DNA of 48,604 nucleotides from Patescibacteria group bacterium UBA3458 (lineage in GTDB: Bacteria > Patescibacteriota > Minisyncoccia > Phycocordibacterales > UBA2100). Positions 36,439 through 45,187 of the stretch are shown here, piece after piece (positions within the stretch are counted from its first letter, which is position 1; every line of letters begins with the position of its first letter). The stretch spans positions 43,581 through 92,184 of the forward strand of contig DFRR01000005.1 in NCBI GenBank assembly GCA_002378745.1, read 5' to 3'. Under the pieces are notes generated by a model that made no database searches, was not told the origin of the DNA, and saw only the letters and a list, made by a program, of their open reading frames with translations. Made by a program: the position numbers and the translations under genes.

Positions 36439-37377
36439 ATGAATTTTGAAACCAAACTCAGCATCTGTATACCAACGTTCAATAACTCGAGAGGCCTCGA
36501 CGAAATTTTACTTATACTGAGTAAACAGGCCAATGACTTTGGGCTGATGGACCGAATAGAAGTTTGTATATCTGATAACTCCCAATATGGTCTAAACGAG
36601 CGGATGATTGCCTACAATAAAAGTAACTTGGATATTGTTATCAACTATTCTCAAAATGAAAGTAACATCGGATACGATCGTAATGTAGATCGCGTCCTCA
36701 AAATGGCAACGGGTGACTTCTGCTGGTTACTATCTGACAATGAAAACATCTCCGACGACGCCCTTAGAAATATCTACCAGGTTGTTAGCGCGTATCCTCA
36801 AGTGGGCCATATACTAATCTGCCAGTCTGATTCTCGGGTTGACGTCTCGCGACGTTTCGAATCATTGTCTGCAGCAATGGAATTTCTGTGGCCATGGATA
36901 CCGGGCGGGTTAATATCACGAAATATTTTCGCACGGAACCTTCTTCCCAAAGACCTAACTAAGTATTACGGAAATGACTGGATCCATATGTCTCTAGCTA
37001 TAGAAATAGGTCGCACCAACCCAGTTGTATGTATCGGAGAGCTGCTAAGTGGTACCGAGAGCGAAGTCTGCCTCTGGGCCAAGAATGGACAAACTTTCCG
37101 TACATATATGAATCTACTAAATATAATGCGGAATTTGCCACACGAATATGATCAAAAGATCAAAAGCAGAATAGTTGGTGCCATGCAAAAAAGAGTACCG
37201 CGTGAGATACTATCATCAAAGCTGTACGGACTTACTAATACACTTAGCGTACGCCAGGAAATACGAAAACAGTTGGAAAGAAGGTCTGCTCTTAAATTCT
37301 TATCACTAGTAGCTCTTGCGACACCAGCCACATTGATAAAGCATGCAAAAAAATTCAAAAATTATTTTGGTTATTGA
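36439..37377 (+). CDS. GT2-family (GT-A) glycosyltransferase
   Basis: 312 aa. Opens with LSICIPTFNNSRGLDEILL and continues to EVCISDNSQYG, then SDNENISDDA in place of the usual DxD, with GYDRNVDRVLKMATGDFCWL before it. This is the GT-A fold of family 2. The sugar donor cannot be told. First of a run of glycosyltransferases; its 3' end overlaps the next gene by 35 nt. Base composition is noticeably AT-rich. Confidence 0.9.
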   Translation: MNFETKLSICIPTFNNSRGLDEILLILSKQANDFGLMDRIEVCISDNSQYGLNERMIAYNKSNLDIVINYSQNESNIGYDRNVDRVLKMATGDFCWLLSDNENISDDALRNIYQVVSAYPQVGHILICQSDSRVDVSRRFESLSAAMEFLWPWIPGGLISRNIFARNLLPKDLTKYYGNDWIHMSLAIEIGRTNPVVCIGELLSGTESEVCLWAKNGQTFRTYMNLLNIMRNLPHEYDQKIKSRIVGAMQKRVPREILSSKLYGLTNTLSVRQEIRKQLERRSALKFLSLVALATPATLIKHAKKFKNYFGY

Positions 37378-38392
37378 CGTAGGCAATCCCGATTGCGACG
37401 GCAAACTATTTGACCGTGATTTTTTAAGCAATATTAGCCATACATTGTTGCCTATTTATGAACTGGTGAAAATGTGCGATTCATTAGGAATAAAGTGTGT
37501 AACACCTGATGTAGTCCTGAGTAAAGAAATTACACAAGGCGACCAAGAATTACTTCTCATTTCTCACCTTGTTAATAATCGCACCACTAACCTTATTTCG
37601 AGGGGAGCAAAACCTTTCCTGCTCTTATGTCAAGAGTCACCAATGATTGCTACGCGCTTTTACACAAATTTCCGCAACCTGTCAAAACCTTTTGCTTATA
37701 CACTAGCTTTCAGTGGTATGAAAAAGCGAGCTCATGTTAAAACTAATTTCATTCCGCTCCACTTTCCTGTCTATTTTGATACAAGAGCCACGCCAACTAT
37801 TCCATTTTCCGAAAAAAAGCTAATAGCACTGATTGCAGGTAACAAGAGTGCTCCAGCGTGGAAGGCAGTATTAATGAAACTTTTTTTTGGTACTAAGGTT
37901 AAATTGATCTATCCAGTCCGAAAAAAGTTTGTAACGGGTCTAGCGTCAAAGAAAGTTATAGATTTATACGGGAAAGGGTGGGATACTGATAGCAATGAGT
38001 CAGTCCGTGCTGTATATAAAGGATTAGTTCCTGCCGACGGTAAATTAGAGACTCTTTCAAAATATAAGTTTACACTATGCTTTGAAAATGCCATTTTCCC
38101 TGGTTATGTGACCGAAAAGTTGTTTGATGCACTCCTAGCCGGTAGCGTGCCAGTATATCTTGGTGATCCCGACATCTTTGAGAGTATACCAAAGAATATC
38201 TTTGTCGACGCACGTGAGTTCACAGATGTAGATAGCCTACACAGATATTTGAGCAACATGTCAAAAGATATATACGAACAGTACCGAAAAGCTGGTGAGG
38301 AATTCTTAACTTCTTCTGCCTTCGATAAATTTAGTTACGAAACTTTTATTGAAAAGGTGATAAACCTCATAAAATCTTATGAATTCAACTAG
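37343..38392 (+). CDS. GT10-family alpha-1,3/4-fucosyltransferase
   Basis: 349 aa. Residues 242-276 carry the GT10 donor-site motif: KFTLCFENAIFPGYVTEKLF, then SVPVYLGDP. GT10 enzymes move L-fucose from GDP-fucose to GlcNAc or Glc in alpha-1,3/4 linkage. Gmd and Fcl in the same locus would supply the donor. The start ATG lies inside the previous gene, with no ribosome-binding site; the two are likely coupled. Confidence 0.9.
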   Translation: MQKNSKIILVIDVGNPDCDGKLFDRDFLSNISHTLLPIYELVKMCDSLGIKCVTPDVVLSKEITQGDQELLLISHLVNNRTTNLISRGAKPFLLLCQESPMIATRFYTNFRNLSKPFAYTLAFSGMKKRAHVKTNFIPLHFPVYFDTRATPTIPFSEKKLIALIAGNKSAPAWKAVLMKLFFGTKVKLIYPVRKKFVTGLASKKVIDLYGKGWDTDSNESVRAVYKGLVPADGKLETLSKYKFTLCFENAIFPGYVTEKLFDALLAGSVPVYLGDPDIFESIPKNIFVDAREFTDVDSLHRYLSNMSKDIYEQYRKAGEEFLTSSAFDKFSYETFIEKVINLIKSYEFN

Positions 38393-39302
38393 ACTAACGG
38401 TTGCCATTCCTACATATAATCGTCAGACTTACCTGAGACAAACACTCGAAAGTTTACAGGGTCAGACAGAACAGTCTTTTAAGGTAATATTGTTTGACAA
38501 TGCTAGTTCTTACGACATAAAACATTTGATATCCTTGTTCCCCTCACTATCAATTACATTGGAACAAAACGCCAGTAATATGGGCAACCAGGCAAACTTC
38601 GAGCGCGTGATGACCTACCCATTCGACACGCCTTATGTAATGATTTTCCACGATGATGACACAATTCATCCAAATTATTTTAAGAAGGCCTTGCCCGTGT
38701 TAGACCACAACGAAAACATTTATTGGGTAGGGTCTTTCATTAAGTACACTCACTCAACAGCTGATATGATGAAATTTTGGGACGACACATCAAATGTACT
38801 GATGTGCACTTATAACCGCCTCGAACTAGCAGATCTCTTTATGAGCAATCTTCCGGTCGGATTTTCCCCAGTGATTTACCGAACATCAACGCTTTCGAAC
38901 ACTAAACCTAACGCCACTCGTTTTTACAAATGGCTTGACCGTCCGTTTATGCTCGACGCGGCGGGTGGTGGACAGGCGGCAATATTTCATTTTCCTTTCG
39001 TTAATTACCGCATCCACCCCTCACAAGATTCCGCTCAGAAATATGACGAGCACATTCCGGAAATGATAAACTTGACCGAATATATTAGCTCCGCTGGCAA
39101 CATATCAAAGGGAAGAAAATACGCCACCGCCAACGCTCTTCGCACTGCAATTCAAAATGCCAGTTCCATAAAAGAATTCAGTTGTCTACTTAATAGATTC
39201 CGAGAGCGCGGCTTATACCGAACAGTGGATATTCGCCCATACGCGATTTACTGGTTATTTAGAGTCTGGGCGAAAAGAATTTCGGACTTTTACAAAAAAT
39301 GA
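38379..39302 (+). CDS. GT2-family glycosyltransferase
   Basis: 307 aa. TVAIPTYNRQTYLRQTLESL and ILFDNASS are the GT-A start; IFHDDDTIHPNYF supplies the metal-binding acidic motif. The donor is unknown. It overlaps the GT10 gene by 14 nt and is probably co-transcribed with it. Confidence 0.92.
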   Translation: MNSTRLTVAIPTYNRQTYLRQTLESLQGQTEQSFKVILFDNASSYDIKHLISLFPSLSITLEQNASNMGNQANFERVMTYPFDTPYVMIFHDDDTIHPNYFKKALPVLDHNENIYWVGSFIKYTHSTADMMKFWDDTSNVLMCTYNRLELADLFMSNLPVGFSPVIYRTSTLSNTKPNATRFYKWLDRPFMLDAAGGGQAAIFHFPFVNYRIHPSQDSAQKYDEHIPEMINLTEYISSAGNISKGRKYATANALRTAIQNASSIKEFSCLLNRFRERGLYRTVDIRPYAIYWLFRVWAKRISDFYKK

Positions 39303-39402
39303 GTGCCCGCGGACTAAGTAATCAATCTGAATGGTTTTGTACAAGGCGTGGCTCTCTAACTGGCCTAGTTATTGTTAACTCTCAGTGGTATAAAATAAAT
39401 CG
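39303..39402. promoter_or_regulatory. Intergenic region with possible leaderless promoter
   Basis: TATAAA at 39389-39394 stands 8 nt before the ATG at 39403, with TTGTTA at 39372 too close to be an ideal -35. Otherwise nothing recognisable. Confidence 0.4.
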
Positions 39403-40281
39403 ATGATAACTATCTATACTCATACATGGAATCCGCTCACGAAGGAGTTTTGGAAGTGGGTGGTGAGGAAACTGGCTCGAAAGTTTAGCGGTCCGGACGC
39501 AGTAGCTTGTAGCGTGGTGCGCGGATTGCAAGAATTAAATGTACCGTTTTTGTATAACCCACTTTTTCGTCAGAATGACACAGCAGTGGTGCTCTCAGGA
39601 GTGTGCGCACTGAAGAACGCAATTGCAGCAAAGAAGAGAGGTGCATTGAAAAAGTTGATTGCTGGACCAAATGTAGTGATGCAACCAGATGCCGAGCATG
39701 GCATTATGCAAAGTGAATATATTGACCACATTCTCGTTCCTTCGCAGTGGGTAGCAGATTTGTGGGCACACCAAGCTCCAGATATATCAAGAAAGTTGAT
39801 TGTTTGGGCAGCTGGTGTTGAAATCAAGAATGCTTCAACACGCACTGGCGTGCCAATACTCTATGATAAGCTCGGCGACCGTGCGCTCACCTCACAAATA
39901 CAGCAACAGATAGGCTCTTCAGCGAAGATATTTACGTACGGCACCTTTAAAAGAGAAGACTATCTGAAGTCGCTCACCGAGGCATCCTTTATGGTGTATC
40001 TTTCGCGCTCAGAAAGCCAAGGTCTTGCTTTGCAAGAGGCGTGGGCACATGATGTGCCAACAATTATAAATAAAAGCACGAATTGGCAAAATAACGGACT
40101 GTCTTGGCAGGCTTCGCAAATAAATTGCCCGTATTTACACCCTGCATTAGGTATGATTTTTGAGAACGTGCAAGACATTCCTGAACTAGCTCGTCAGATA
40201 ACTTCTTTACACCCCAAACACTACTGTGATCAAGAATTATCTGATCGTGCAAGCATCCAAAACTTGCTTAAAATTATATGA
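39403..40281 (+). CDS. GT4-like glycosyltransferase (GT-B type)
   Basis: 292 aa, shorter than usual. The N-terminal half resembles a GT-B domain with VVRGLQELNVPFLYNPL, and the C-terminal half has the SRSESQGLALQEAWAHDVP motif, where the Glu pair matches the EX7E-type region of GT4. It is probably a glycosyltransferase, but the donor and linkage are unknown. It overlaps the next gene by 4 nt. Confidence 0.75.
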   Translation: MITIYTHTWNPLTKEFWKWVVRKLARKFSGPDAVACSVVRGLQELNVPFLYNPLFRQNDTAVVLSGVCALKNAIAAKKRGALKKLIAGPNVVMQPDAEHGIMQSEYIDHILVPSQWVADLWAHQAPDISRKLIVWAAGVEIKNASTRTGVPILYDKLGDRALTSQIQQQIGSSAKIFTYGTFKREDYLKSLTEASFMVYLSRSESQGLALQEAWAHDVPTIINKSTNWQNNGLSWQASQINCPYLHPALGMIFENVQDIPELARQITSLHPKHYCDQELSDRASIQNLLKII

Positions 40282-41009
40282 GAGCGTTTATTAAAAAACT
40301 TGTCAGGCTCATGCAAATGCCCTTTGTCCTGAGGGACTACTTTCGATTCGCTAGAAGTAGTGACGAGCGCTTCTCATTAGCCTTATGGAACGCATACCCC
40401 TGCTTGAAGGATAAAACGATGCAAACCGGCTTTGATAGGCATTACGTCTACCACACTGCATGGGCAGCGCGAGTTCTACAAGAAACCAAGCCCGAAACGC
40501 ATACTGACATTGCATCAAGCCTCTATTTTTCTGCAATTGTTTCAGCCTTTGTGCCGACGACATTCTACGACTACCGTCCGGCAAAGTTGGAATTACAGAA
40601 CCTCACCAGTGAGCGTGCCGACCTCACTCAGTTACCGTTTCCGGATAACAGCGTGAAGTCGCTCTCCTGCATGCACACCGTTGAACATGTTGGCCTTGGA
40701 AGATACGGTGACCCTGTTGACCCGGAAGGAGATATAAAAGCGGCTCGTGAACTTTCCCGCGTACTCGCACCTGGCGGTTCACTATTGTTCGTTGCCCCTA
40801 TCGGGAAAAACGCCGTGATAGAATTTAATGCACACCGCATATATACATACGAAGCGGTGTTGGAGCTCTTCCCAGAACTTACCCTCAGCGAATTCTCTCT
40901 CATACCAGAGCATGAAAAAAACGGTGGGCTCATCCGTAATGCGGAGCCCGCAGTGCTAGAGAACGAACACTACGCATGCGGCTGTTTTCACTTCACCAAA
41001 CCAATATGA
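40278..41009 (+). CDS. DUF268 methyltransferase-like protein
   Basis: 243 aa. YDYRPAKLELQNLTSERADLTQL, then SLSCMHTVEHVGLGRYGDPV and LSRVLAPGGSLLFVAPIG form the DUF268 family pattern (PF03269), which has a Rossmann-like methyltransferase order; the YACGCFHFTKP tail is also typical. The glycine-rich SAM loop is degenerate (DIASSLYFSAIV), so methyl transfer is not certain. It overlaps the GT11 start by ATGA. Confidence 0.82.
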   Translation: MRAFIKKLVRLMQMPFVLRDYFRFARSSDERFSLALWNAYPCLKDKTMQTGFDRHYVYHTAWAARVLQETKPETHTDIASSLYFSAIVSAFVPTTFYDYRPAKLELQNLTSERADLTQLPFPDNSVKSLSCMHTVEHVGLGRYGDPVDPEGDIKAARELSRVLAPGGSLLFVAPIGKNAVIEFNAHRIYTYEAVLELFPELTLSEFSLIPEHEKNGGLIRNAEPAVLENEHYACGCFHFTKPI

Positions 41010-41845
41010 TTATCGTCAATCTAAAAGGTGGGCTTGGGAATCAAATGTTTCAGTATGCATGCGGTCGAGCACTCGCGTTACGCACCCGTGATGAGTTGCA
41101 GATTATTGCGGAAGGCCTAGAAGCAGCTAACGCTATTGGTGACCTCTATCGCCCGTTTTCGCTACAAAAGTTCGCTATCGCCGGAGAAGTAATTGGAAAG
41201 AACGAGATACCTCTATGGCATCGTTTGTATTCCCTTTTCGAACAAAAAGTCCTTCGTCGATTCTATGTACATTTTGAACCGTCCCTTTTTTCCAAGAAGG
41301 GTACGGTGTACCTCAATGGTTATTTCCAATCCGAAAAGTACTTTGCCGACTACGCTGATACAATCAGAAGGGAGCTTCGGATACAGGATCCGCTTGGTGC
41401 AGCAGCCGCTGATACCGCTTCGATAGTTACAAACGACGACGTCTCGGTGTCGCTACATGTACGGCGTGGCGACTACGTTACGCACCCAGAATTTGGTGGG
41501 ATTGCCGACGTTTCCTACTACCAACGCGCAGTTGCGAAGATGCAACAGCGAGTGCCACACGCGCATTTTTATGTTTTTTCTGACGACATCGAGTGGTGTA
41601 GAAACAACCTTGCTCTCCCAAAAGACGCGGTTTTTGTTTCCGGCACAGAAATGCAAGACTATGAGGAGCTACACTTGATGTCGCTCTGTCGCCACAATAT
41701 CATTGCCAACTCCTCTTTCTCTTGGTGGGGTGCATGGCTCAATGCCAATCCTGACAAGATAATCATCGCCCCTTCACGTTGGGCGCACGGTAAAAAAGAG
41801 AAAGATTTCCGTGATATTATTCCAGAAAGATGGATTCGGGTATGA
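41006..41845 (+). CDS. GT11-family alpha-1,2-fucosyltransferase
   Basis: 279 aa from ATG 41006, overlapping the previous stop as ATGA. Opens with IVNLKGGLGNQMFQYACGRAL (the GT11 start) and has HVRRGDY at 151-157, then CRHNIIANSSFSWWGAWLN. This family moves L-fucose from GDP-fucose to galactose in alpha-1,2 linkage (H-antigen type). With GT10 it makes two fucose-adding enzymes in one locus. Confidence 0.95.
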   Translation: MIIVNLKGGLGNQMFQYACGRALALRTRDELQIIAEGLEAANAIGDLYRPFSLQKFAIAGEVIGKNEIPLWHRLYSLFEQKVLRRFYVHFEPSLFSKKGTVYLNGYFQSEKYFADYADTIRRELRIQDPLGAAAADTASIVTNDDVSVSLHVRRGDYVTHPEFGGIADVSYYQRAVAKMQQRVPHAHFYVFSDDIEWCRNNLALPKDAVFVSGTEMQDYEELHLMSLCRHNIIANSSFSWWGAWLNANPDKIIIAPSRWAHGKKEKDFRDIIPERWIRV

Positions 41846-42228
41846 GAAAGGAGTTCGACAGTTGGAACAAGATCAAGAAAGAGACGGACGGCCGAACTGA
41901 CCGTCTTTTATACAAAAAGCGTGAGATACGCTGGTGTACACTCGGTGCCAATATTGGCTTTGAACAAGATGGGACCGGTAGCGGCTTTGCACGGCCCGTG
42001 CTGGTGATAAAAGACTTTAACCAACACGTCTGCCTAGTCGTCCCTCTTACTACCTCAACAAAAGAAAATCCTTACCACTACAAGATTGGAGAGATTGATG
42101 GTCAACAAGCGTCCGTTATTATTTCTCAGCTACGCTTAGTTGATACCAAGCGCCTGTATAAGAAAATTGCTACACTGAACGAGAAAAAGTTCTCCGCAAT
42201 AATAAAAGCGATCAAAGATATGCTTTGA
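41842..42228 (+). CDS. Orphan PemK/MazF-like protein
   Basis: 128 aa from ATG 41842 (ATGA overlap with the GT11 stop); ATG 41830 is an alternative. IRWCTLGANIGFEQDGTG, FARPVLVIKDF, VVPLTTSTKENPYHY and SQLRLVDTKRL match the longer, stand-alone PemK/MazF branch common in CPR genomes. MazF-fold proteins cut RNA, but no antitoxin gene is adjacent, so toxicity is doubtful. It closes a gene run: its stop lies inside a terminator stem. Confidence 0.85.
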   Translation: MRKEFDSWNKIKKETDGRTDRLLYKKREIRWCTLGANIGFEQDGTGSGFARPVLVIKDFNQHVCLVVPLTTSTKENPYHYKIGEIDGQQASVIISQLRLVDTKRLYKKIATLNEKKFSAIIKAIKDML

Positions 42229-42236
42229 TCGCTTTT
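42204..42236 (+). terminator. Intrinsic terminator overlapping the PemK-like stop codon
   Basis: AAAAGCGATCAAAG, loop ATATG, CTTTGATCGCTTTT. The 14-bp stem includes the stop codon TGA at 42226-42228. It ends the run from 36439. Confidence 0.85.
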
Positions 42237-42292
42237 ACATTTTGTCCCTTCTCCTTTCAGAGAAAGGCAAGCCCGAAGGCGTTTGTAAAATT

Positions 42293-43069
42293 ATGATAAA
42301 AGAATCAGAAAAAAAGTCAAGACCGTTGGTATCTATTATAATGACTACCTACAACCGCGCTCATTTCATACGTGAGGCTATAGAGAGCGTGCTACAGCAG
42401 ACATACCAGAACTGGGAACTTTTGATTTTGGACGACGCTTCTACTGACGATACGGAACATGTTATAGACTCCTTTGTCACTGGTGATTCTCGTATACAAT
42501 ACCTCCCCACCCCACAAAATCTTGGTATTACTAAAAATCGCAACCGTGGATTGCGCGAGGCGCACGGTGAATACATTGCGATACTTGATAGCGACGACGT
42601 ATGGTGCGATGCAACCAAACTGGAGCGTCAGGTTTCATATCTTGAATCACACCCTGACGCACTACTCGTCGGCACACAAGTGAAGGTAATTGACGAAAAC
42701 GGTGCACAAGTCGGTGCTCTTGCATACAAAATTGCTGACGCGGACATTCGCAAAACCATTCTGCTGCGTAACGAGTTCGCGCACTCAAGTATCGTTTTCC
42801 GTATGTGCCCGGGTGTGCACTATGACGAAACTGTTCCCATCTGGGAGGACTATGAACTTATTCTCAATCTCGGTACCCGCGGCGCGCTCGCCAACCTCAC
42901 TGAGACTATGACGGCATATCGAAAACACTCCGGAAATATTTCAAAAGAGGATGCACTCCGTGGCGGTCGCACCCACCTTGCCATTGTACACAAATACAAA
43001 GATAGTTATCCAAACTACTACCCAGCGGTGGTAAAAGGCTACCTACGTATTCTGAAAGCGTACTTCTAG
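42293..43069 (+). CDS. GT2-family glycosyltransferase
   Basis: 258 aa from ATG 42293; an upstream ATG at 42242 would add 17 residues that do not look like the family. SIIMTTYNRAHFIREAIESV, ILDDASTDDT and AILDSDDVW (the DxD region) are classic GT2 motifs. The donor is unknown. It ends convergently with the GT4 gene, overlapping by 4 nt. Confidence 0.95.
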   Translation: MIKESEKKSRPLVSIIMTTYNRAHFIREAIESVLQQTYQNWELLILDDASTDDTEHVIDSFVTGDSRIQYLPTPQNLGITKNRNRGLREAHGEYIAILDSDDVWCDATKLERQVSYLESHPDALLVGTQVKVIDENGAQVGALAYKIADADIRKTILLRNEFAHSSIVFRMCPGVHYDETVPIWEDYELILNLGTRGALANLTETMTAYRKHSGNISKEDALRGGRTHLAIVHKYKDSYPNYYPAVVKGYLRILKAYF

Positions 43070-44241
43070 TGGCTCGGCATCTTTGTGACATTGGCATAAT
43101 ACAGCCGGCGGTATGCCTTTGTGGTTGCGCCGATGTGAAAAGTAAGTGAGCGTTCTTGATTCGCTTCGGCAAGCTTTGAGCGTTCGCTCTCGTTGTTCAT
43201 GAGAAACTTGAGACGCTCTTGAAAGGCTCCTTGGTCTCCCGCAGGATACACCTGTAGATCGGTGTATGGCAGCTGCTCACGCGCGCCACCGACGTCGGAT
43301 GCGAGTATAGGTATTCCAGCAGAGAGAGCCTCCAATATGGCTATAGAGAAGCCCTCGTAGCGTGAAGGCAGAACGAATAGATCAAAAGCCTTGAGGAAAG
43401 ACGCCGCCAGCGGCATCTCCCCCACTAACGTGAACCGATTTCGCACTTTTTGTGCGCGTATATACTGTTCTAACTTAGACCGCAGCGGGCCCTCCCCGAT
43501 GACACAGGCCTGTATACTTGGATTCTCGCTCTGCAGTAATGCAACTTGCTGAATAAGGAATTCGTAGTTTTTCGCCATATCAAGCCGTCCGATTGAGCCA
43601 ATAAGGAACGCGCTCTCCAATATCTCTACTTCTGCTAGTTGTGCAAGTTTTCTACGTGCTGTTGTCCTATCGAGAAAGTGTAGCTCATCGGTGCGAAGTC
43701 CGTTATGTATCACTGTAGTGGTGGTTTTTGTTAGGCGCATCTTTTTTGCAGCTTCTGCATTTGTATTACTTACAAACACCACATTGTCGACAAAACGCAA
43801 TAATGTCCGCATGACGTGTGTATACACGATTCTTACCATCGAAGAAATATCCACGCCCTCATCGAGAAACGAAAGGCCGTGTACCGTGAACACTGTTTTT
43901 GGCTTTGCCCGAGAGAGCTTTGCGCTGAGTGTTGCTACCAGCGCGTTTGAGCTGTGCATGTGGATGATATCGTATTGTTCTGAGTCGAAATAGCGTTTCA
44001 TCTCCCAGAGTGCGGAGAGATTTTTGAATGGGTTCATGCTGCGACGGAGCGCTGTGAGTCGATGTGTGCGAATACCTGCCTTGGTGCATTCTGTTTCGAG
44101 GTAGTCACCGTCGCCGAAGGCGACGGTGACTTTCTCCCCTGCTTCGTGCAAACCCTTAGCGAGATTGAGTACTACGGCTTGTGCACCACCGACAGTGCCG
44201 CGCGTTACTACGAGTAGGATATTTCTAGTTTTTTGCTCCAT
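43066..44241 (-). CDS. GT4-family glycosyltransferase
   Basis: 391 aa, GT-B fold. TRGTVGGAQAVVLNLAKGL at the N-terminus, IHMHSSNAL, then IGSIGRLDMAKNYEFL and the GT4 signature RYEGFSIAILEALSAGIPIL, with EX7E. It uses a nucleotide sugar donor, not identifiable. It overlaps galE by 17 nt and so lies in the minus-strand operon from 48131. Confidence 0.95.
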   Translation of the reverse strand: MEQKTRNILLVVTRGTVGGAQAVVLNLAKGLHEAGEKVTVAFGDGDYLETECTKAGIRTHRLTALRRSMNPFKNLSALWEMKRYFDSEQYDIIHMHSSNALVATLSAKLSRAKPKTVFTVHGLSFLDEGVDISSMVRIVYTHVMRTLLRFVDNVVFVSNTNAEAAKKMRLTKTTTTVIHNGLRTDELHFLDRTTARRKLAQLAEVEILESAFLIGSIGRLDMAKNYEFLIQQVALLQSENPSIQACVIGEGPLRSKLEQYIRAQKVRNRFTLVGEMPLAASFLKAFDLFVLPSRYEGFSIAILEALSAGIPILASDVGGAREQLPYTDLQVYPAGDQGAFQERLKFLMNNESERSKLAEANQERSLTFHIGATTKAYRRLYYANVTKMPSH

Positions 44242-45187
44242 AGGTTTCGAGTGTTGACGTTACCATGTCGGCAAGCGTATGCGTTGCTCTCCATGCGCTT
44301 GCGGTATGCATCTTTTCTACATCGGCAATCGCTGTGCCCGCATCACCCGCTCGTCGTGGTTGTACAACATACGGTACATCGTACCCCAGCGCTGCTGCAA
44401 ACGCCTTGATGACTTCCAGTACCGAGTGCCCCTGATTCATACCAAGGTTGAATGTGCCGTGCAGTGGCTCGTTAATGCTGTGAACGTGCGCTTCAACAAT
44501 ATCGTTGATATGTATGTAGTCACGTACCCCGGTGCCATCTGTGGTCTCATAATCGTCTCCAAACACCGTAGCTCCTCTGCCCTCGCGCACTGCCTGCGCG
44601 ATGAGCGGAAATAGATTTGCTGCTTTTTCTTCTTTGAACCGCAGCCCTGCGTCACCCGCAACATTAAAATATCTAAATATCGTCGCTGTAGTGAGCTTTT
44701 GTGTGCGCACACATTCATTAATAAGCATTTCTGCAATGAGCTTGGTGGTTCCGTACACACTGAGTGGTTCCATTGCATCTTCTTCGGAATATACCCCTGT
44801 CGCGTGTGGTTGGTACACCGCAGCAGTCGAAGAGAATATAAGGTGCGGTACGTCATGTTTTGCAACCGCTTCCAGAACATTAATGGTTCCTACCACATTT
44901 ATGCTGAAGTATTTCTCTGGATTGTGTTCACCCTCTTCTACTGACTTCCCTGCTGCAAGATGAATAACGACATTCGGCACACTCTGTGCAAAAGCAGTAT
45001 CGAGCGCCTGTGCATCTCGAATATCTCCTTCAATGAAAGCTGCGTCCTCCGAAACGGCATCACGTTTCCCTGAGGAAAGATTGTCGAATACCGTTACTCG
45101 ATGTCCTTCTGCACTGAGACGTGCAACGCACGCCGAGCCAATATAGCCGGCGCCACCAATGACGAGTATCTGTTTTGTTGTGGTCAT
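44225..45187 (-). CDS. galE: UDP-glucose 4-epimerase family protein
   Basis: 320 aa. VIGGAGYIGSACVARL at 9-24 is the NAD loop; SSTAAVYQP and YGTTKLIAE give the catalytic Ser and Tyr-Lys pair; ATIFRYFNVAGDAG is strongly GalE-like. It interconverts UDP-glucose and UDP-galactose, or the GlcNAc pair. The galactose it supplies would be an acceptor for the GT11 enzyme. It overlaps the ComEA-like gene's end by 4 nt. Confidence 0.93.
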   Translation of the reverse strand: MTTTKQILVIGGAGYIGSACVARLSAEGHRVTVFDNLSSGKRDAVSEDAAFIEGDIRDAQALDTAFAQSVPNVVIHLAAGKSVEEGEHNPEKYFSINVVGTINVLEAVAKHDVPHLIFSSTAAVYQPHATGVYSEEDAMEPLSVYGTTKLIAEMLINECVRTQKLTTATIFRYFNVAGDAGLRFKEEKAANLFPLIAQAVREGRGATVFGDDYETTDGTGVRDYIHINDIVEAHVHSINEPLHGTFNLGMNQGHSVLEVIKAFAAALGYDVPYVVQPRRAGDAGTAIADVEKMHTASAWRATHTLADMVTSTLETYGAKN

